From the NCBI GenBank assembly GCA_020630895.1, contig JAHDII010000029.1, forward strand, positions 1 to 18,690: a stretch of 18,690 bases of DNA, written 5' to 3'. Source of the DNA: Saprospiraceae bacterium (GTDB lineage: Bacteria > Bacteroidota > Bacteroidia > Chitinophagales > Saprospiraceae). The position numbers and the translations under genes were made by a program. Below, piece after piece: positions 1-8,201 of this stretch (position 1 is its first letter; each line of letters opens with the position of its first letter). The notes beneath the pieces were generated by a model. That model made no database searches. It saw only the letters and a list, made by a program, of their open reading frames with translations, and was not told the origin of the DNA.

Positions 1-774
1 GATGGAAATCGAGTAGCAATCAGCGCTACAGATAATGATGGAAATGGTTCTTCTTCGGGGCATGTTCGAATTTATGAATGGAATGGTACTTCTTGGGTTC
101 AGTTAGGGCAAGATTTAGATGGAGAAACTACCAATGATTTTTTTGGAAGTTCTTTGTCTTTATCTAATGATGGAAATCGAGTGATTATTGGCTCTCCATA
201 TCACAATGGAATTAATTCGGCGGATGGACATGTAAAAATATATGAATGGGATGGCGTTTCTTGGATTCAATTAGGGCAAACAATTGAAGGTATAGAAGAA
301 AGCGAACAATGTGGATGGGCGGTATCCATTTCAGATGATGGAAATACAATAGTATTAGGAGCAATTTCGAATGATGGAAATGGAATTTCATCAGGACAAA
401 CAAGAGTGTATCAATTTGATGGAACTAATTGGATACAAAAAGGACAAAGTATTAATGGAGAAGTACAGGATGATTTATCTGGCTGGTCTGTTTCAATGTC
501 TCCTAATGGAAATGTTATTGCCATAGGGACTCCTTATAATGATGATAATGGAACAGATGCAGGTCATGTAAGAATTTTTGCTTGGAATGGTACTTCTTGG
601 GTAAAAGTAGGAGAAGACATTGATGGAGAAGCTGCTGGAGATAAAGTTGCAGATATTCATTCCATCTCTATTACAAATATAGGTAATGAAATTCGCTTAG
701 CTGTAGGAGCTAAAAATTATGATAATAATGGATTAGATAATGTAGGACAAGTAAGAGTATTTTCTTTTCAAGGA
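1..774 (+). repeat. Tandem 168-bp (56-residue) coding repeats
   Basis: Reading the frame from base 1 gives successive units at about 1-162, 163-330, 331-498 and 499-672, plus a partial unit at 673-774. Each begins with a turn of the form (S)xDGNxVxIG, continues with (A/S)GHVRIYEWNGTSWxQxGQ, and ends DGExxxDxFGxSVSx. The full units inside the window are 56, 56 and 58 residues; the first lacks two residues because the window cuts it. Protein identity between units is high, but DNA differs at many positions, so this is an old duplication rather than a fresh expansion. More units probably lie upstream. Confidence 0.85.
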
Positions 775-2889
775 GTTGTTGGAAATATTTATAATGATTT
801 GAATTCCGATTGCATTATAGATAATGAAGAAATAGGAACATCTAATAAATTTGCCATTATACAACCAGGGGGTATTCTTGTTCAATCTGATGAAAACGGC
901 GGTTGGTATTTAGATGCTTTAGAAGCAGGAACATACACTATTACAATTGATACTTCAGGAACATGGACAACGAATTGTTCTGTTACACAAACTTTTACAG
1001 TTGCACCCAATGAATTGTCTTTCTCTTCCTTTGGTTTATATTCAACAGAGCCCTGTATAGAACCCAATGTAAGTATTCACATGCCATTTATTCGACCTTG
1101 TTTTACCAATCAAAAAATATATGTAGAAGTTTGTAATCATAATATAGCTACAGCAACTCTAGAAGATAGTTATGCTCTGGTCTCTTTAGATACTATTATT
1201 ACTGTTATTAATGCCTCAATTCCTTTTGTAGATTTAGGAAATAATACATTTCAATTTGAAATAGATACATTAAATCCAGGAGAATGTATGCATTTTTCTA
1301 TAGGAGCAGATATTAGTTGTTATGCAGCATTAGGAGAAACAGCTTGTATGTCAGCAGAATTAATAACAAATGATTCTTGTTATTTAGATGTCATTCCTAA
1401 CCCTTTTCCATTAACTGTAAATCCATGTACGACTGATTGGGATAACTCTAGTTTAGCCGTAGAAGGCTATTGTCAAGGAGATTCTATAGTTTTTGAGATT
1501 ACCAATACAGGCGATATGGGAATTGGAGATATGACTTGTTTTCATCCTGTTATTGTTTATAATGATGGAGAATTAGTATGGTTAGATTCTATACAATTAG
1601 AAGGACAAGAAACGATTATTTTTACTTTTTCAGGGGAGGGGAGTTCTTGGAATTTATCTGTTCCTCAACATCCTTTGCATCCTGGGAACTCTAATCCTAA
1701 TGCTACAATAGAAAATTGTGGAGGAGCTACAACGCCAAGTCAAGTGAATAATTTTTCTTTAGATGACATGAATCCAGATGTAGATATTTATTGTGGACTT
1801 ATAACTGCAAGTTATGATCCAAATGATAAAACCGGTTATCCTTTAGGAATTACAGAAGAGCATCTTATTTTGCCTAATCAGCAAATGGAATATTTAATAA
1901 GATTTCAAAATACAGGAACAGATACTGCATTTACTGTTATTGTGAGAGATACATTAGAAGAAGATTTTGATATATTTTCTGTAGTGCCTGGTGTAGCAAG
2001 TCATAGTTATGAGTTTACGATGTATGGACCTAGAGTATTACAATGGACTTTTCATAATATTATGTTGCCAGACAGCACATCTAATGAAGAAGGAAGTCAT
2101 GGTTTTTTAACTTTTGCAGTCAATCAAAATCCTAATTTACCTAATGGTACAGAATTGAATAACCATGTAGGAATTTATTTTGATTTTAATGATCCAATTA
2201 TTACAAATACGACTTCTCATATTATTGATGATATGTTGAATGTTCCTTCATTTATTCAAAGTAATACGATTCCTTTAATTACTTGTGATGAGACAATTAT
2301 TTATAATGATATTACTTATTCACAAGATGGAACCTATTATGAGTTATCAGAAGATGGAATGACTCAATTGATTTTAGAAGTAGATATTAATTATGAAATC
2401 AATACAACAATTGAGGCAATTGATCATACATTGAATACACATGAAAATCATAGTTCAGCTTCTTATCAATGGATAGATTGTAATAATGGTAATACAATGA
2501 TTACAGGGGCAACGGAACCAACTTTTTCTCCTAGTACAAGTGGAAATTATGCTGTAGAAATTACAGTTGGGGCATGTACAGTTATTTCAGATTGTGAATT
2601 TGTAAGTGCTGTTGGAATTAATGAAATATCTGCAAATTCATTTTTGATTTCGCCAAGTCCTAATCAAGGAAAATTTACGATTGAATTGAATTCTAATTTT
2701 TCTATTCATGATAATATGTTTATTTCTATTTTAAATACTCAAGCTAAAGAAGTATTATTATTTAATGCAGATAATTTTAATAATAATATAATAGATGTAG
2801 ATTTATCTCAATATGCTTCTGGAATATATTTTATTCAAATCAATACAGGAAAAGAAATTTTTACTAAAAAAATAATAGTTGCCAAATAA
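1..2889 (+). CDS. T9SS-exported surface protein with propeller-like repeats (5' end outside window)
   Basis: The reading frame is open from base 1 to the stop at 2887-2889, so this is the C-terminal 962 residues of a larger protein whose start lies upstream. Visible residues 1-258 are tandem 56-residue repeats with a conserved GHVRIYEWNGTSW core, resembling FG-GAP/beta-propeller repeats of Bacteroidota surface proteins. Residues about 259-320 look like an SdrD-type beta module (start NIYNDLNSDCIID). A Cys-rich beta region follows. About 600-740 matches a Bacteroidota domain found before sorting signals (SYDPNDKTGYP, then YLIRFQNTGTDTA and YFDFNDPI). About 820-870 is an Ig-like segment (SYQWIDCNNG, SGNYAVEIT). 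Residues about 870-962 form a type A T9SS sorting domain (SPSPNQGKFTIEL, YASGIYFIQI, ending KKIIVAK). Inference: it is exported by T9SS, its sorting domain removed, and the rest attached to the cell surface or released. Ligand unknown; an adhesin-like role is a guess. No enzymatic motif seen. Confidence 0.88.
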   Translation, partial: DGNRVAISATDNDGNGSSSGHVRIYEWNGTSWVQLGQDLDGETTNDFFGSSLSLSNDGNRVIIGSPYHNGINSADGHVKIYEWDGVSWIQLGQTIEGIEESEQCGWAVSISDDGNTIVLGAISNDGNGISSGQTRVYQFDGTNWIQKGQSINGEVQDDLSGWSVSMSPNGNVIAIGTPYNDDNGTDAGHVRIFAWNGTSWVKVGEDIDGEAAGDKVADIHSISITNIGNEIRLAVGAKNYDNNGLDNVGQVRVFSFQGVVGNIYNDLNSDCIIDNEEIGTSNKFAIIQPGGILVQSDENGGWYLDALEAGTYTITIDTSGTWTTNCSVTQTFTVAPNELSFSSFGLYSTEPCIEPNVSIHMPFIRPCFTNQKIYVEVCNHNIATATLEDSYALVSLDTIITVINASIPFVDLGNNTFQFEIDTLNPGECMHFSIGADISCYAALGETACMSAELITNDSCYLDVIPNPFPLTVNPCTTDWDNSSLAVEGYCQGDSIVFEITNTGDMGIGDMTCFHPVIVYNDGELVWLDSIQLEGQETIIFTFSGEGSSWNLSVPQHPLHPGNSNPNATIENCGGATTPSQVNNFSLDDMNPDVDIYCGLITASYDPNDKTGYPLGITEEHLILPNQQMEYLIRFQNTGTDTAFTVIVRDTLEEDFDIFSVVPGVASHSYEFTMYGPRVLQWTFHNIMLPDSTSNEEGSHGFLTFAVNQNPNLPNGTELNNHVGIYFDFNDPIITNTTSHIIDDMLNVPSFIQSNTIPLITCDETIIYNDITYSQDGTYYELSEDGMTQLILEVDINYEINTTIEAIDHTLNTHENHSSASYQWIDCNNGNTMITGATEPTFSPSTSGNYAVEITVGACTVISDCEFVSAVGINEISANSFLISPSPNQGKFTIELNSNFSIHDNMFISILNTQAKEVLLFNADNFNNNIIDVDLSQYASGIYFIQINTGKEIFTKKIIVAK

Positions 2890-2913
2890 TTTATTTACAC
2901 ATTGATAATTGAC

Positions 2914-3420
2914 TTATTCAATACCAAGAAAATCATTGGGATCTTTTCTAAATGAATTTATTTTCTTTTTGTAAGAGACTAAATATTTTTGCAATTCTTC
3001 GAAGTCCATTTTTCCATTATTTTCGACAGAAGAGAGCCATGTAGAGTGTTCAATACTTTTTAAAAGTAGCCAAATGATATGTATAGCTGATTTATATTCT
3101 TTAATATCTAGTGAACTAAATCTATCTGATACATTTTTTGGAATTTTTTCGTCATCCCAAGTCATATATTTAAATAATTCACTAAGCATAATATCCTTAT
3201 CTTTAACTTTTAAACCCTGCTTGATAATTTTATCTTCTTCATTGATTTCGTTTCCCCATTCAATATTATCAACATGATACCACATCTCGTTAGAAGTTGA
3301 TCCATGTAATAATAATGCAACTCTTAAGTTTTCAGAAACATCAGATAAATCTTCATTATCTTGAAAATTTAAAGAGTATTTTTCAAGATAATGAAGTAGG
3401 ACTTGTTTTCCACTCGGCAT
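2914..3420 (-). CDS. Hypothetical protein, 168 residues, downstream of gltX
   Basis: I do not recognise this family. The protein is soluble in character, with no signal peptide or membrane segment, rich in acidic and lysine residues and in Trp (WYHVDNIEW, YMTWDDEK, IIWLLLKSIEHSTWL). It reads as mostly helical with a hydrophobic central helix around residues 115-125. The ATG at 3418-3420 follows an A-rich stretch containing AAAGGAAAAT, a plausible ribosome site. It starts 9 bases after the gltX stop on the same strand, so the two are probably co-transcribed. It converges with the surface-protein gene, leaving a 24-base gap. A link to tRNA charging is suggested only by position. It could also be an immunity-like or SMI1/SUKH-like small protein, but I see no diagnostic motif. 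Confidence 0.7.
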   Translation of the reverse strand: MPSGKQVLLHYLEKYSLNFQDNEDLSDVSENLRVALLLHGSTSNEMWYHVDNIEWGNEINEEDKIIKQGLKVKDKDIMLSELFKYMTWDDEKIPKNVSDRFSSLDIKEYKSAIHIIWLLLKSIEHSTWLSSVENNGKMDFEELQKYLVSYKKKINSFRKDPNDFLGIE

Positions 3421-3429
3421 ATTTTCCTT

Positions 3430-5178
3430 TTATAAATTTTCAAAATATTGGTAGCCTTTTTTGAGCCGATCAATCGTTCTTCCTTTTCCTATTAAATAAA
3501 TAATATCAAATAAAGAAGGACCTCCTGCAACACCTGATAAAGCAATACGCATAGGGCTCATTACATCACCAAAACCTAATTCATTATCTGTAATAAAATC
3601 TTTTATTACTTGTTCTAAATTTTCAGGAGAAAAATCTGTAGTATTTTTTAAAATATCAATGAGCTCATAATTTTTTGCTGCATTTTTTTCTTTCCATTTT
3701 TTTCTTGCATTTTTTTCATCATAAGAAAAACCATCAGAAAAAATAAAAGCAGCTTTATTAGGAATATCATTTAAAAAAGTAGCACGTTCTTTATAGAGTG
3801 CTGCAATTTTTGTAATTTTTTTATTACTAGTGTACCATCCTTTTTGATCAAATATTGATTTTAATTGTTGTGCAATTTCTTCATCATTTCCATGAATTAA
3901 ATATTGTTGATTATACCATTTTGCTTTTTCATAATCAAACCTTGCACCAGACTTTCCAATTCTTTCTAAAGAAAATGCTTCTACTAATTCATCTAAAGAA
4001 AAAATCTCTTGTTCTGTTCCTGGATTCCATCCTAAAAAAGCTAGAAAATTAATCAATGCTTTAGGATCAAAACCTACTTCACGAAAACCAATAAAAGAAT
4101 CATCTTCTTTTTCTCCTTGCCAAGCTAAAGGAAAAACAGGAAACCCTAAACGATCGCCATCGCGTTTACTTAATTTTCCAAAAAGCGTACTTTTTAAAAA
4201 TTCTTTAATAATAATTTTATCTTCTTTATCCTTATTTTTAATTTGAACTCTAGAAGAAATATTATTGACATCCAATAAAATTCCTCGAATCATTTTTTGA
4301 ACTTCTTGTTTAGGTTTTAATGTGAAGTTAGGATTTTTTTTATAAAATTCTGAAGTAAATTTTTCAGTTAAGGAATCTACATTTTTATTATTAATATAAG
4401 AAGCAGGAGCAGGTTTTAATATTAACGGGAGATGTGCGAAATGAGGCATTTTATCTTCCCATCCTAAGGCACGATATAATAAAACATGATGAGCTGTACT
4501 AGGTAACCATTCTTCTCCACGAATGACATGAGTAATTTTCATAGAATAATCATCTACTACATTGGCTAAATGATAGGTTGGCATTCCATCACTCTTGAGC
4601 ATCACTTTATCATCTAATAAATTCGATTGAAATTCTACTTGTCCACGTACAATATCATTGACATAAATAATTTCATCAGCAGGACATTTTAAACGTATAG
4701 TAAAATCTGCACCACTATTTAATAATTGTTCTACTTCATTTTTAGGAAGAGTTAAACTGTTTCTTAAAGAATTTCTTGTATGTACATTGTAAGAAAAAGT
4801 TTGTTTGTTTTTTTCTGCTTCTTCTCTTTTTTTATTTAATTCTTCTTCTGTATCAAAAGCATAATATCCCCAACCATTTTTAACTAAAAGATGTCCAAAT
4901 TCCCCATACATTTCTTTTCTTTCAGATTGTCGATAAGGACCAAAATTTCCTCCTAAATTAGGACTTTCATTCAAATCTAAACCCACCCATTCTAATGCAT
5001 CTGTAATATATTTTTCTGCTCCAGCAACATACCTCGTTTGATCGGTATCTTCAATTCTTAAAATAAAAGTACCACCTAATTTTTTAGCAAATAAATAATT
5101 ATATAAAGCGGTGCGAAGTCCTCCAATATGTAAAGCTCCCGTTGGGCTTGGTGCAAATCGAACTCTTGGTTGTAACAT
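3430..5178 (-). CDS. gltX: Glutamate--tRNA ligase (GluRS) with a large insertion before the KMSKS loop
   Basis: A class I aminoacyl-tRNA synthetase that charges tRNA(Glu) with glutamate in the cytoplasm. The N-terminus RVRFAPSPTGALHIGG (residues 5-20) contains the HIGH motif at 17-20. RIEDTD (41-46) and VIRGEEWLPSTAHH (218-231) are typical of the family. KLSKRDGDRLGFPVFP (335-350) carries the KMSKS-equivalent loop; the C-terminal third is the helical anticodon-binding region. I chose the ATG at 5176-5178 (582 residues) because family homology begins there. An in-frame upstream ATG at 5272-5274 would add 32 unrelated residues and would lie upstream of the predicted transcription start. The protein is longer than usual for bacterial GluRS (about 470-510) because about 75 residues (257-332, bases 4183-4410) separate HLPLILKP from GKLSKRDG. 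Probably first gene of an operon with the 168-residue gene. Confidence 0.95.
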   Translation of the reverse strand: MLQPRVRFAPSPTGALHIGGLRTALYNYLFAKKLGGTFILRIEDTDQTRYVAGAEKYITDALEWVGLDLNESPNLGGNFGPYRQSERKEMYGEFGHLLVKNGWGYYAFDTEEELNKKREEAEKNKQTFSYNVHTRNSLRNSLTLPKNEVEQLLNSGADFTIRLKCPADEIIYVNDIVRGQVEFQSNLLDDKVMLKSDGMPTYHLANVVDDYSMKITHVIRGEEWLPSTAHHVLLYRALGWEDKMPHFAHLPLILKPAPASYINNKNVDSLTEKFTSEFYKKNPNFTLKPKQEVQKMIRGILLDVNNISSRVQIKNKDKEDKIIIKEFLKSTLFGKLSKRDGDRLGFPVFPLAWQGEKEDDSFIGFREVGFDPKALINFLAFLGWNPGTEQEIFSLDELVEAFSLERIGKSGARFDYEKAKWYNQQYLIHGNDEEIAQQLKSIFDQKGWYTSNKKITKIAALYKERATFLNDIPNKAAFIFSDGFSYDEKNARKKWKEKNAAKNYELIDILKNTTDFSPENLEQVIKDFITDNELGFGDVMSPMRIALSGVAGGPSLFDIIYLIGKGRTIDRLKKGYQYFENL

Positions 5179-5254
5179 GTTTAAAAATTTTATGATTCTA
5201 AAGCAGCGTTTTTGGCAAAATTTACGTCTATATACTACTTCATTGATTTTGTTG

Positions 5255-5289
5255 CAAAAATAATCATAAATCAATTAAATTATAGCAAA
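5255..5289 (-). promoter_or_regulatory. Candidate Bacteroidota promoter for gltX
   Basis: On the minus strand a perfect -7 box TATTTTTG (5262 to 5255, consensus TAnnTTTG) lies 23 bases downstream of a TTTG at 5289 to 5286 (-33 element). The spacing is at the upper limit of the usual 17-23. Transcription would begin near 5248, leaving a leader of about 70 bases before the gltX ATG at 5178. Motif match only. Confidence 0.38.
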
Positions 5290-5322
5290 TCATAGATATT
5301 GAGAACACAAAACTAATAAAAG

Positions 5323-5965
5323 ATGTATTTAGTAAAAACACCTGAATTTATCCAAAAGCTTTTCCCCCATTTTATTTGGAAAATCACTACTCAAGAAAAA
5401 GTAGTTTATTTAACTTTTGATGATGGTCCTATTCCTGAATCCTTGGGTTATAGATCTATTAGAACAATTTAATGCAAAAGCTACGTTCTTTTGTGTAGGA
5501 GAGAATGTAAAAAAATATCCTAACTTATTAGAGGAATTAAGAAGTCAAGGACATTCTGTAGGGAATCATAGTTATAATCATTATAATGGTTGGCAAACAG
5601 ATAATTTGACTTATTTAAGAAATGTAAGAAAAGGAGCTCAAGCAGTACATTCTGAATTATTTCGCCCTCCTTATGGTAAAGTAAAACCTAGCCAAGCTAA
5701 ATTTTTAAATAGACATTATAGAGTAGTGATGTGGGATGTTTTAAGTGGTGATTTTGATCCTCAAATTACAAAAGAGCAGTGCTTGAATAATGTAATTAAA
5801 AATACTAAGGCAGGTTCTATTATTGTATTTCATGATAATATAAAATCAGAAGAAAAATTAAAATTTGTATTGCCTAAAGTGTTACAACATTTATCTGAAC
5901 AAGGTTATACTTTTAAAGCATTAGAAGAAAAATCTTTAGTGAATAAAAAAAGGAAAATTGCTTAA
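5323..5965 (+). pseudogene. Polysaccharide deacetylase (NodB family), frameshifted
   Basis: The family removes acetyl groups from N-acetylated glycans such as peptidoglycan or chitin-like polymers. The natural start is the ATG at 5323, giving MYLVKTPEFIQKLFPHF and then VVYLTFDDGPIPE (27-39), which holds the catalytic Asp and metal-binding Asp. After GAA (5437-5439) the frame runs to a TAA at 5470-5472. The family sequence resumes one frame over at CCT TGG GTT (5441 onward: PWVIDLLEQFNAKATFF) and continues to 5965 with HSVGNHSYNH (metal His), FRPPYG, WDVLSGDFD and SIIVFHD. Homologues usually have two residues (Val-Thr) between PIPE and PW, so one base stands where six are expected, consistent with a 5-base loss. 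No fragment alone has all catalytic residues; internal starts at 5417-5423 would lack TFDD. It may be a recent pseudogene or a sequencing or assembly error. Confidence 0.82.
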
Positions 5966-5969
5966 TTTT

Positions 5970-6641
5970 TTATTTTAAAATTTGTTTTATTTTTTGATTT
6001 GAATTACCACAGTTCAAATGATATTCTATAATATTATTTTCATATTTAATATTATGGATATAAAATAAAGCGAATTTTCCATTCAGGCATTCAATATTTT
6101 TTATAGGATATTTTTCCTCTTCAAGAGTATAAAGGTTTGTGATATGAAATGAATCTGTACCTATTTCTAAAGCTTTCATATTGATAGTATCTAAAGCTGA
6201 ATAAGAAAGTGCAGTAACTTCTCTTTTTTCATATAATGAATAAATATAATTCGTCCAACAGCTAGAGCCACAAGGAATAATGAATCCCATAAAATCATGA
6301 GTTTCCCATCCATAATGTATTTTGGATTTTAAGGAAAGAGGTAATCTTCCTTTACAAAAAAAAGTATCAATAATATATTCGATATTATTTTTTCCACAAA
6401 GCCAAAGATAAGTACTATCACTAATACTTATTTTTTTAAGAAAATTTCCTAGAGGAGTTTTTTCATAGATTGTATCAGTCGTTATATTTTCATCATAATA
6501 ATTTTCAAAAGAAAAACATTTATTATACTCATTATTTATAGGTGGTGATAAATTTTGTTTTTTATGTTTATTGCAACTGAATATATTAAACATAAAAAAT
6601 AGAGAAAATCCTATAAATAAATATTGTTTATTTTTTTGCAT
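5970..6641 (-). CDS. Hypothetical lipoprotein, 223 residues
   Basis: The N-terminus MQKNKQYLFIGFSLFFMFNI is basic then hydrophobic and ends in the lipobox IFSC with Cys23, a signal peptidase II site, so the mature protein should be a lipid-anchored envelope protein. The following residues (NKHKKQ) are basic and do not look like a surface-export signal for lipoproteins. The mature part has a Cys-containing patch (IIPCGSSCW, near 118-126) and further Cys residues near the C-terminus, and looks like a beta-rich fold. I recognise no family. The gene converges on the broken deacetylase with only 4 bases between the stops, and is divergent from the exported protein starting at 6731. The ATG at 6639-6641 follows a purine-poor, T-rich leader. 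Function unknown. Confidence 0.72.
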   Translation of the reverse strand: MQKNKQYLFIGFSLFFMFNIFSCNKHKKQNLSPPINNEYNKCFSFENYYDENITTDTIYEKTPLGNFLKKISISDSTYLWLCGKNNIEYIIDTFFCKGRLPLSLKSKIHYGWETHDFMGFIIPCGSSCWTNYIYSLYEKREVTALSYSALDTINMKALEIGTDSFHITNLYTLEEEKYPIKNIECLNGKFALFYIHNIKYENNIIEYHLNCGNSNQKIKQILK

Positions 6642-6698
6642 TTTTTTTGTTATAATTATAGAGATTAATATATAACTAAAGTTAGTGATATTTTTTAT

Positions 6699-6706
6699 TA
6701 TATTTG
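6699..6706 (+). promoter_or_regulatory. Candidate -7 promoter box (TATATTTG)
   Basis: TATATTTG matches the Bacteroidota -7 consensus TAnnTTTG and ends 24 bases before the ATG at 6731. No good TTG-type -33 element stands 17-23 bases upstream; the nearby inverted repeat TAACTAAAGTTA (6673-6684) occupies that place instead and could be an activator or repressor site. Motif match only. Confidence 0.3.
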
Positions 6707-6730
6707 AATCAACTTAAATATTTTGATGCG

Positions 6731-8200
6731 ATGAAAAATATTACTTTCCTTTCTCTTTTTGCTTTATTAAGTCATACCAATCTTTTAGGTAACTCATTTA
6801 CTTATGATCGATTAACTATGGTTTTTCCTTCAGAAATTAGCGAAGTATCTAGAACTGAAAAAGGTCTAGAATTAGTTCATGAATCTTATAAAGATGTAGC
6901 TAGAGTTGTGGTGTATCCTTCAATAGCTCTTCCTATAGTTGATTTTCAGGCTAGATTGGATAAAATTTCTAAAACTTTAAATAAAGGTTGGACAGAAGAA
7001 AAAAATCTTTTGCGACAAAAAGGAGAAACAAGTAAAGGTTATGGTTTTGCTATTTATAGTCAATTAATGAATGCTCCAGAAGGAAAAAGATTAAGAATTT
7101 TAATGGGGGTTGCTACAGGTTGTAATATTCAAGTGGTTAGTATATATTCTGTAAAAGAGGATGCTGCTAAAGTTTTGATACAAATTCTTTCAAAGGCATT
7201 AGATCAAGCTGAAATAAATTTTCCTAAATCAAAAACAGTTTCTTCTTTTTCGGGTTCTACACAGCAAGATCATATTTTGCATTTGCAATATAAGGTTTTA
7301 AATCAAATGAAAAAAGTAGATGAAAATAGAGCCAATGATATTGGGTATGAATATTTAGCCAAAGATCAGAAAACAAAGTTGATTGTAAGAATTAATTTAC
7401 AATCATTGATTCCCTCGGATGGTAATGAGAGTATTGCACGTTGGTTGACTGCAGCTAATTTTGGACAATCGAATAGAAAACGAGAGAGTAGTTGGGATTT
7501 AGCAGAAACGAAAGATTATCAATTACCAAATGGGCAGCTGATTACTTTTGTTGGTATTCGAGAGAAATATCGAGGGAATTATATTACAACTAAAGTAGGT
7601 TATATGGTATATGGCCCAAGTTGGTCTGCTTTTATTGCTGTAGGAATTGAATATAGTGATTCTAAAGAATATCAATATCTCGAAAAATTGTTATTTGATG
7701 AAATGATGCCTTTATTAGAATCTATTGCAGCTTCTGTAACGTGGTCTTCATCTCCAACTATGGATCAAACGAGCACACAATACTTGATAAAGAAAAAGAA
7801 ATATCGTTATCATTATGAATATTTATCTACAGGAGAAATGACATTTAGTAGTGAGAAAAATGAGAATTGGGATTTTTATTCTGATGGGACTTGCACCTAT
7901 AAAAGTGATAGTTTTTCTGCAGCTATTTCCACTTTTACTAATATGGATGGGAGTCATGCAGGAAATGCAGCTTCTTCTCTTGAAAAAGGGATGCAAGGAG
8001 ATGCTTGGTTTCGAGTAATCAAACATGGAGGGCAATCATTTATTGCTGTTCAATTTAAAAATGGATATTCTACATTAAATCTTGTAGAAATTCACAAAAA
8101 AGGAGAAATTTCAGATCAGAAATTTACAGGTTTATCCATCAATGGAAAAATTGAAGGAAACTATTATAAAGGAAAAGATTATCATTATAGAGAAGAATAA
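6731..8200 (+). CDS. Exported protein of unknown function, 489 residues
   Basis: I start it at the ATG 6731-6733 rather than the in-frame TTG at 6704, because MKNITFLSLFALLSHTNLLG is a clean signal peptide (cleavage likely near residue 20). No lipobox and no T9SS sorting domain are present, so the product is probably periplasmic. Two regions, about residues 24-185 and 195-345, share a similar layout: a strand-rich start, a basic stretch, a hydrophobic strand ending in Val/Ile/Ala (MGVATGCNIQVVSIYS and VGYMVYGPSWSAFIAVGIEY), then a long helix. This suggests two copies of one small alpha/beta module, but similarity is weak by eye. The last 120 residues (WDFYSDGTCTY, WFRVIKHGGQSFIAVQF) resemble a lipocalin-like beta sheet. 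No enzymatic motif is recognised. Its stop lies 1 base from the stop of the convergent TPR gene. Confidence 0.75.
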   Translation: MKNITFLSLFALLSHTNLLGNSFTYDRLTMVFPSEISEVSRTEKGLELVHESYKDVARVVVYPSIALPIVDFQARLDKISKTLNKGWTEEKNLLRQKGETSKGYGFAIYSQLMNAPEGKRLRILMGVATGCNIQVVSIYSVKEDAAKVLIQILSKALDQAEINFPKSKTVSSFSGSTQQDHILHLQYKVLNQMKKVDENRANDIGYEYLAKDQKTKLIVRINLQSLIPSDGNESIARWLTAANFGQSNRKRESSWDLAETKDYQLPNGQLITFVGIREKYRGNYITTKVGYMVYGPSWSAFIAVGIEYSDSKEYQYLEKLLFDEMMPLLESIAASVTWSSSPTMDQTSTQYLIKKKKYRYHYEYLSTGEMTFSSEKNENWDFYSDGTCTYKSDSFSAAISTFTNMDGSHAGNAASSLEKGMQGDAWFRVIKHGGQSFIAVQFKNGYSTLNLVEIHKKGEISDQKFTGLSINGKIEGNYYKGKDYHYREE

Positions 8201-8201
8201 T

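Noticed and set aside
1..774. CRISPR-like or satellite array at the left end
   Set aside because: The period is a multiple of three, the frame is open throughout, and the protein repeat is conserved better than the DNA.
3855..4052. Plus-strand open frame opposite gltX, and similar ones at 3074-3277, 212-403, 882-1067, 7823-8035, 14764-14964 and 14980-15204
   Set aside because: Each lies wholly within a gene supported by homology or by a clear signal peptide, or within the 168-residue gene, and has low-complexity Leu/Ile/His-rich composition typical of antisense frames.
5179..5274. Longer GluRS N-terminus starting at the ATG 5272-5274
   Set aside because: The extra 32 residues (many Lys, Arg, Cys, Phe) have no family match, lie partly upstream of the predicted transcription start, and homology begins sharply at MLQPRVRFAPSPTG.
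5430..5445. Programmed ribosomal frameshift in the deacetylase gene
   Set aside because: No slippery heptamer, no downstream hairpin and no internal Shine-Dalgarno are seen, and two family residues are missing at the junction, which fits a deletion better.
5417..5965. The 182-residue open frame as a complete deacetylase
   Set aside because: It starts inside the TFDD codons in the wrong frame and would lack the catalytic Asp; the true N-terminus is at 5323.
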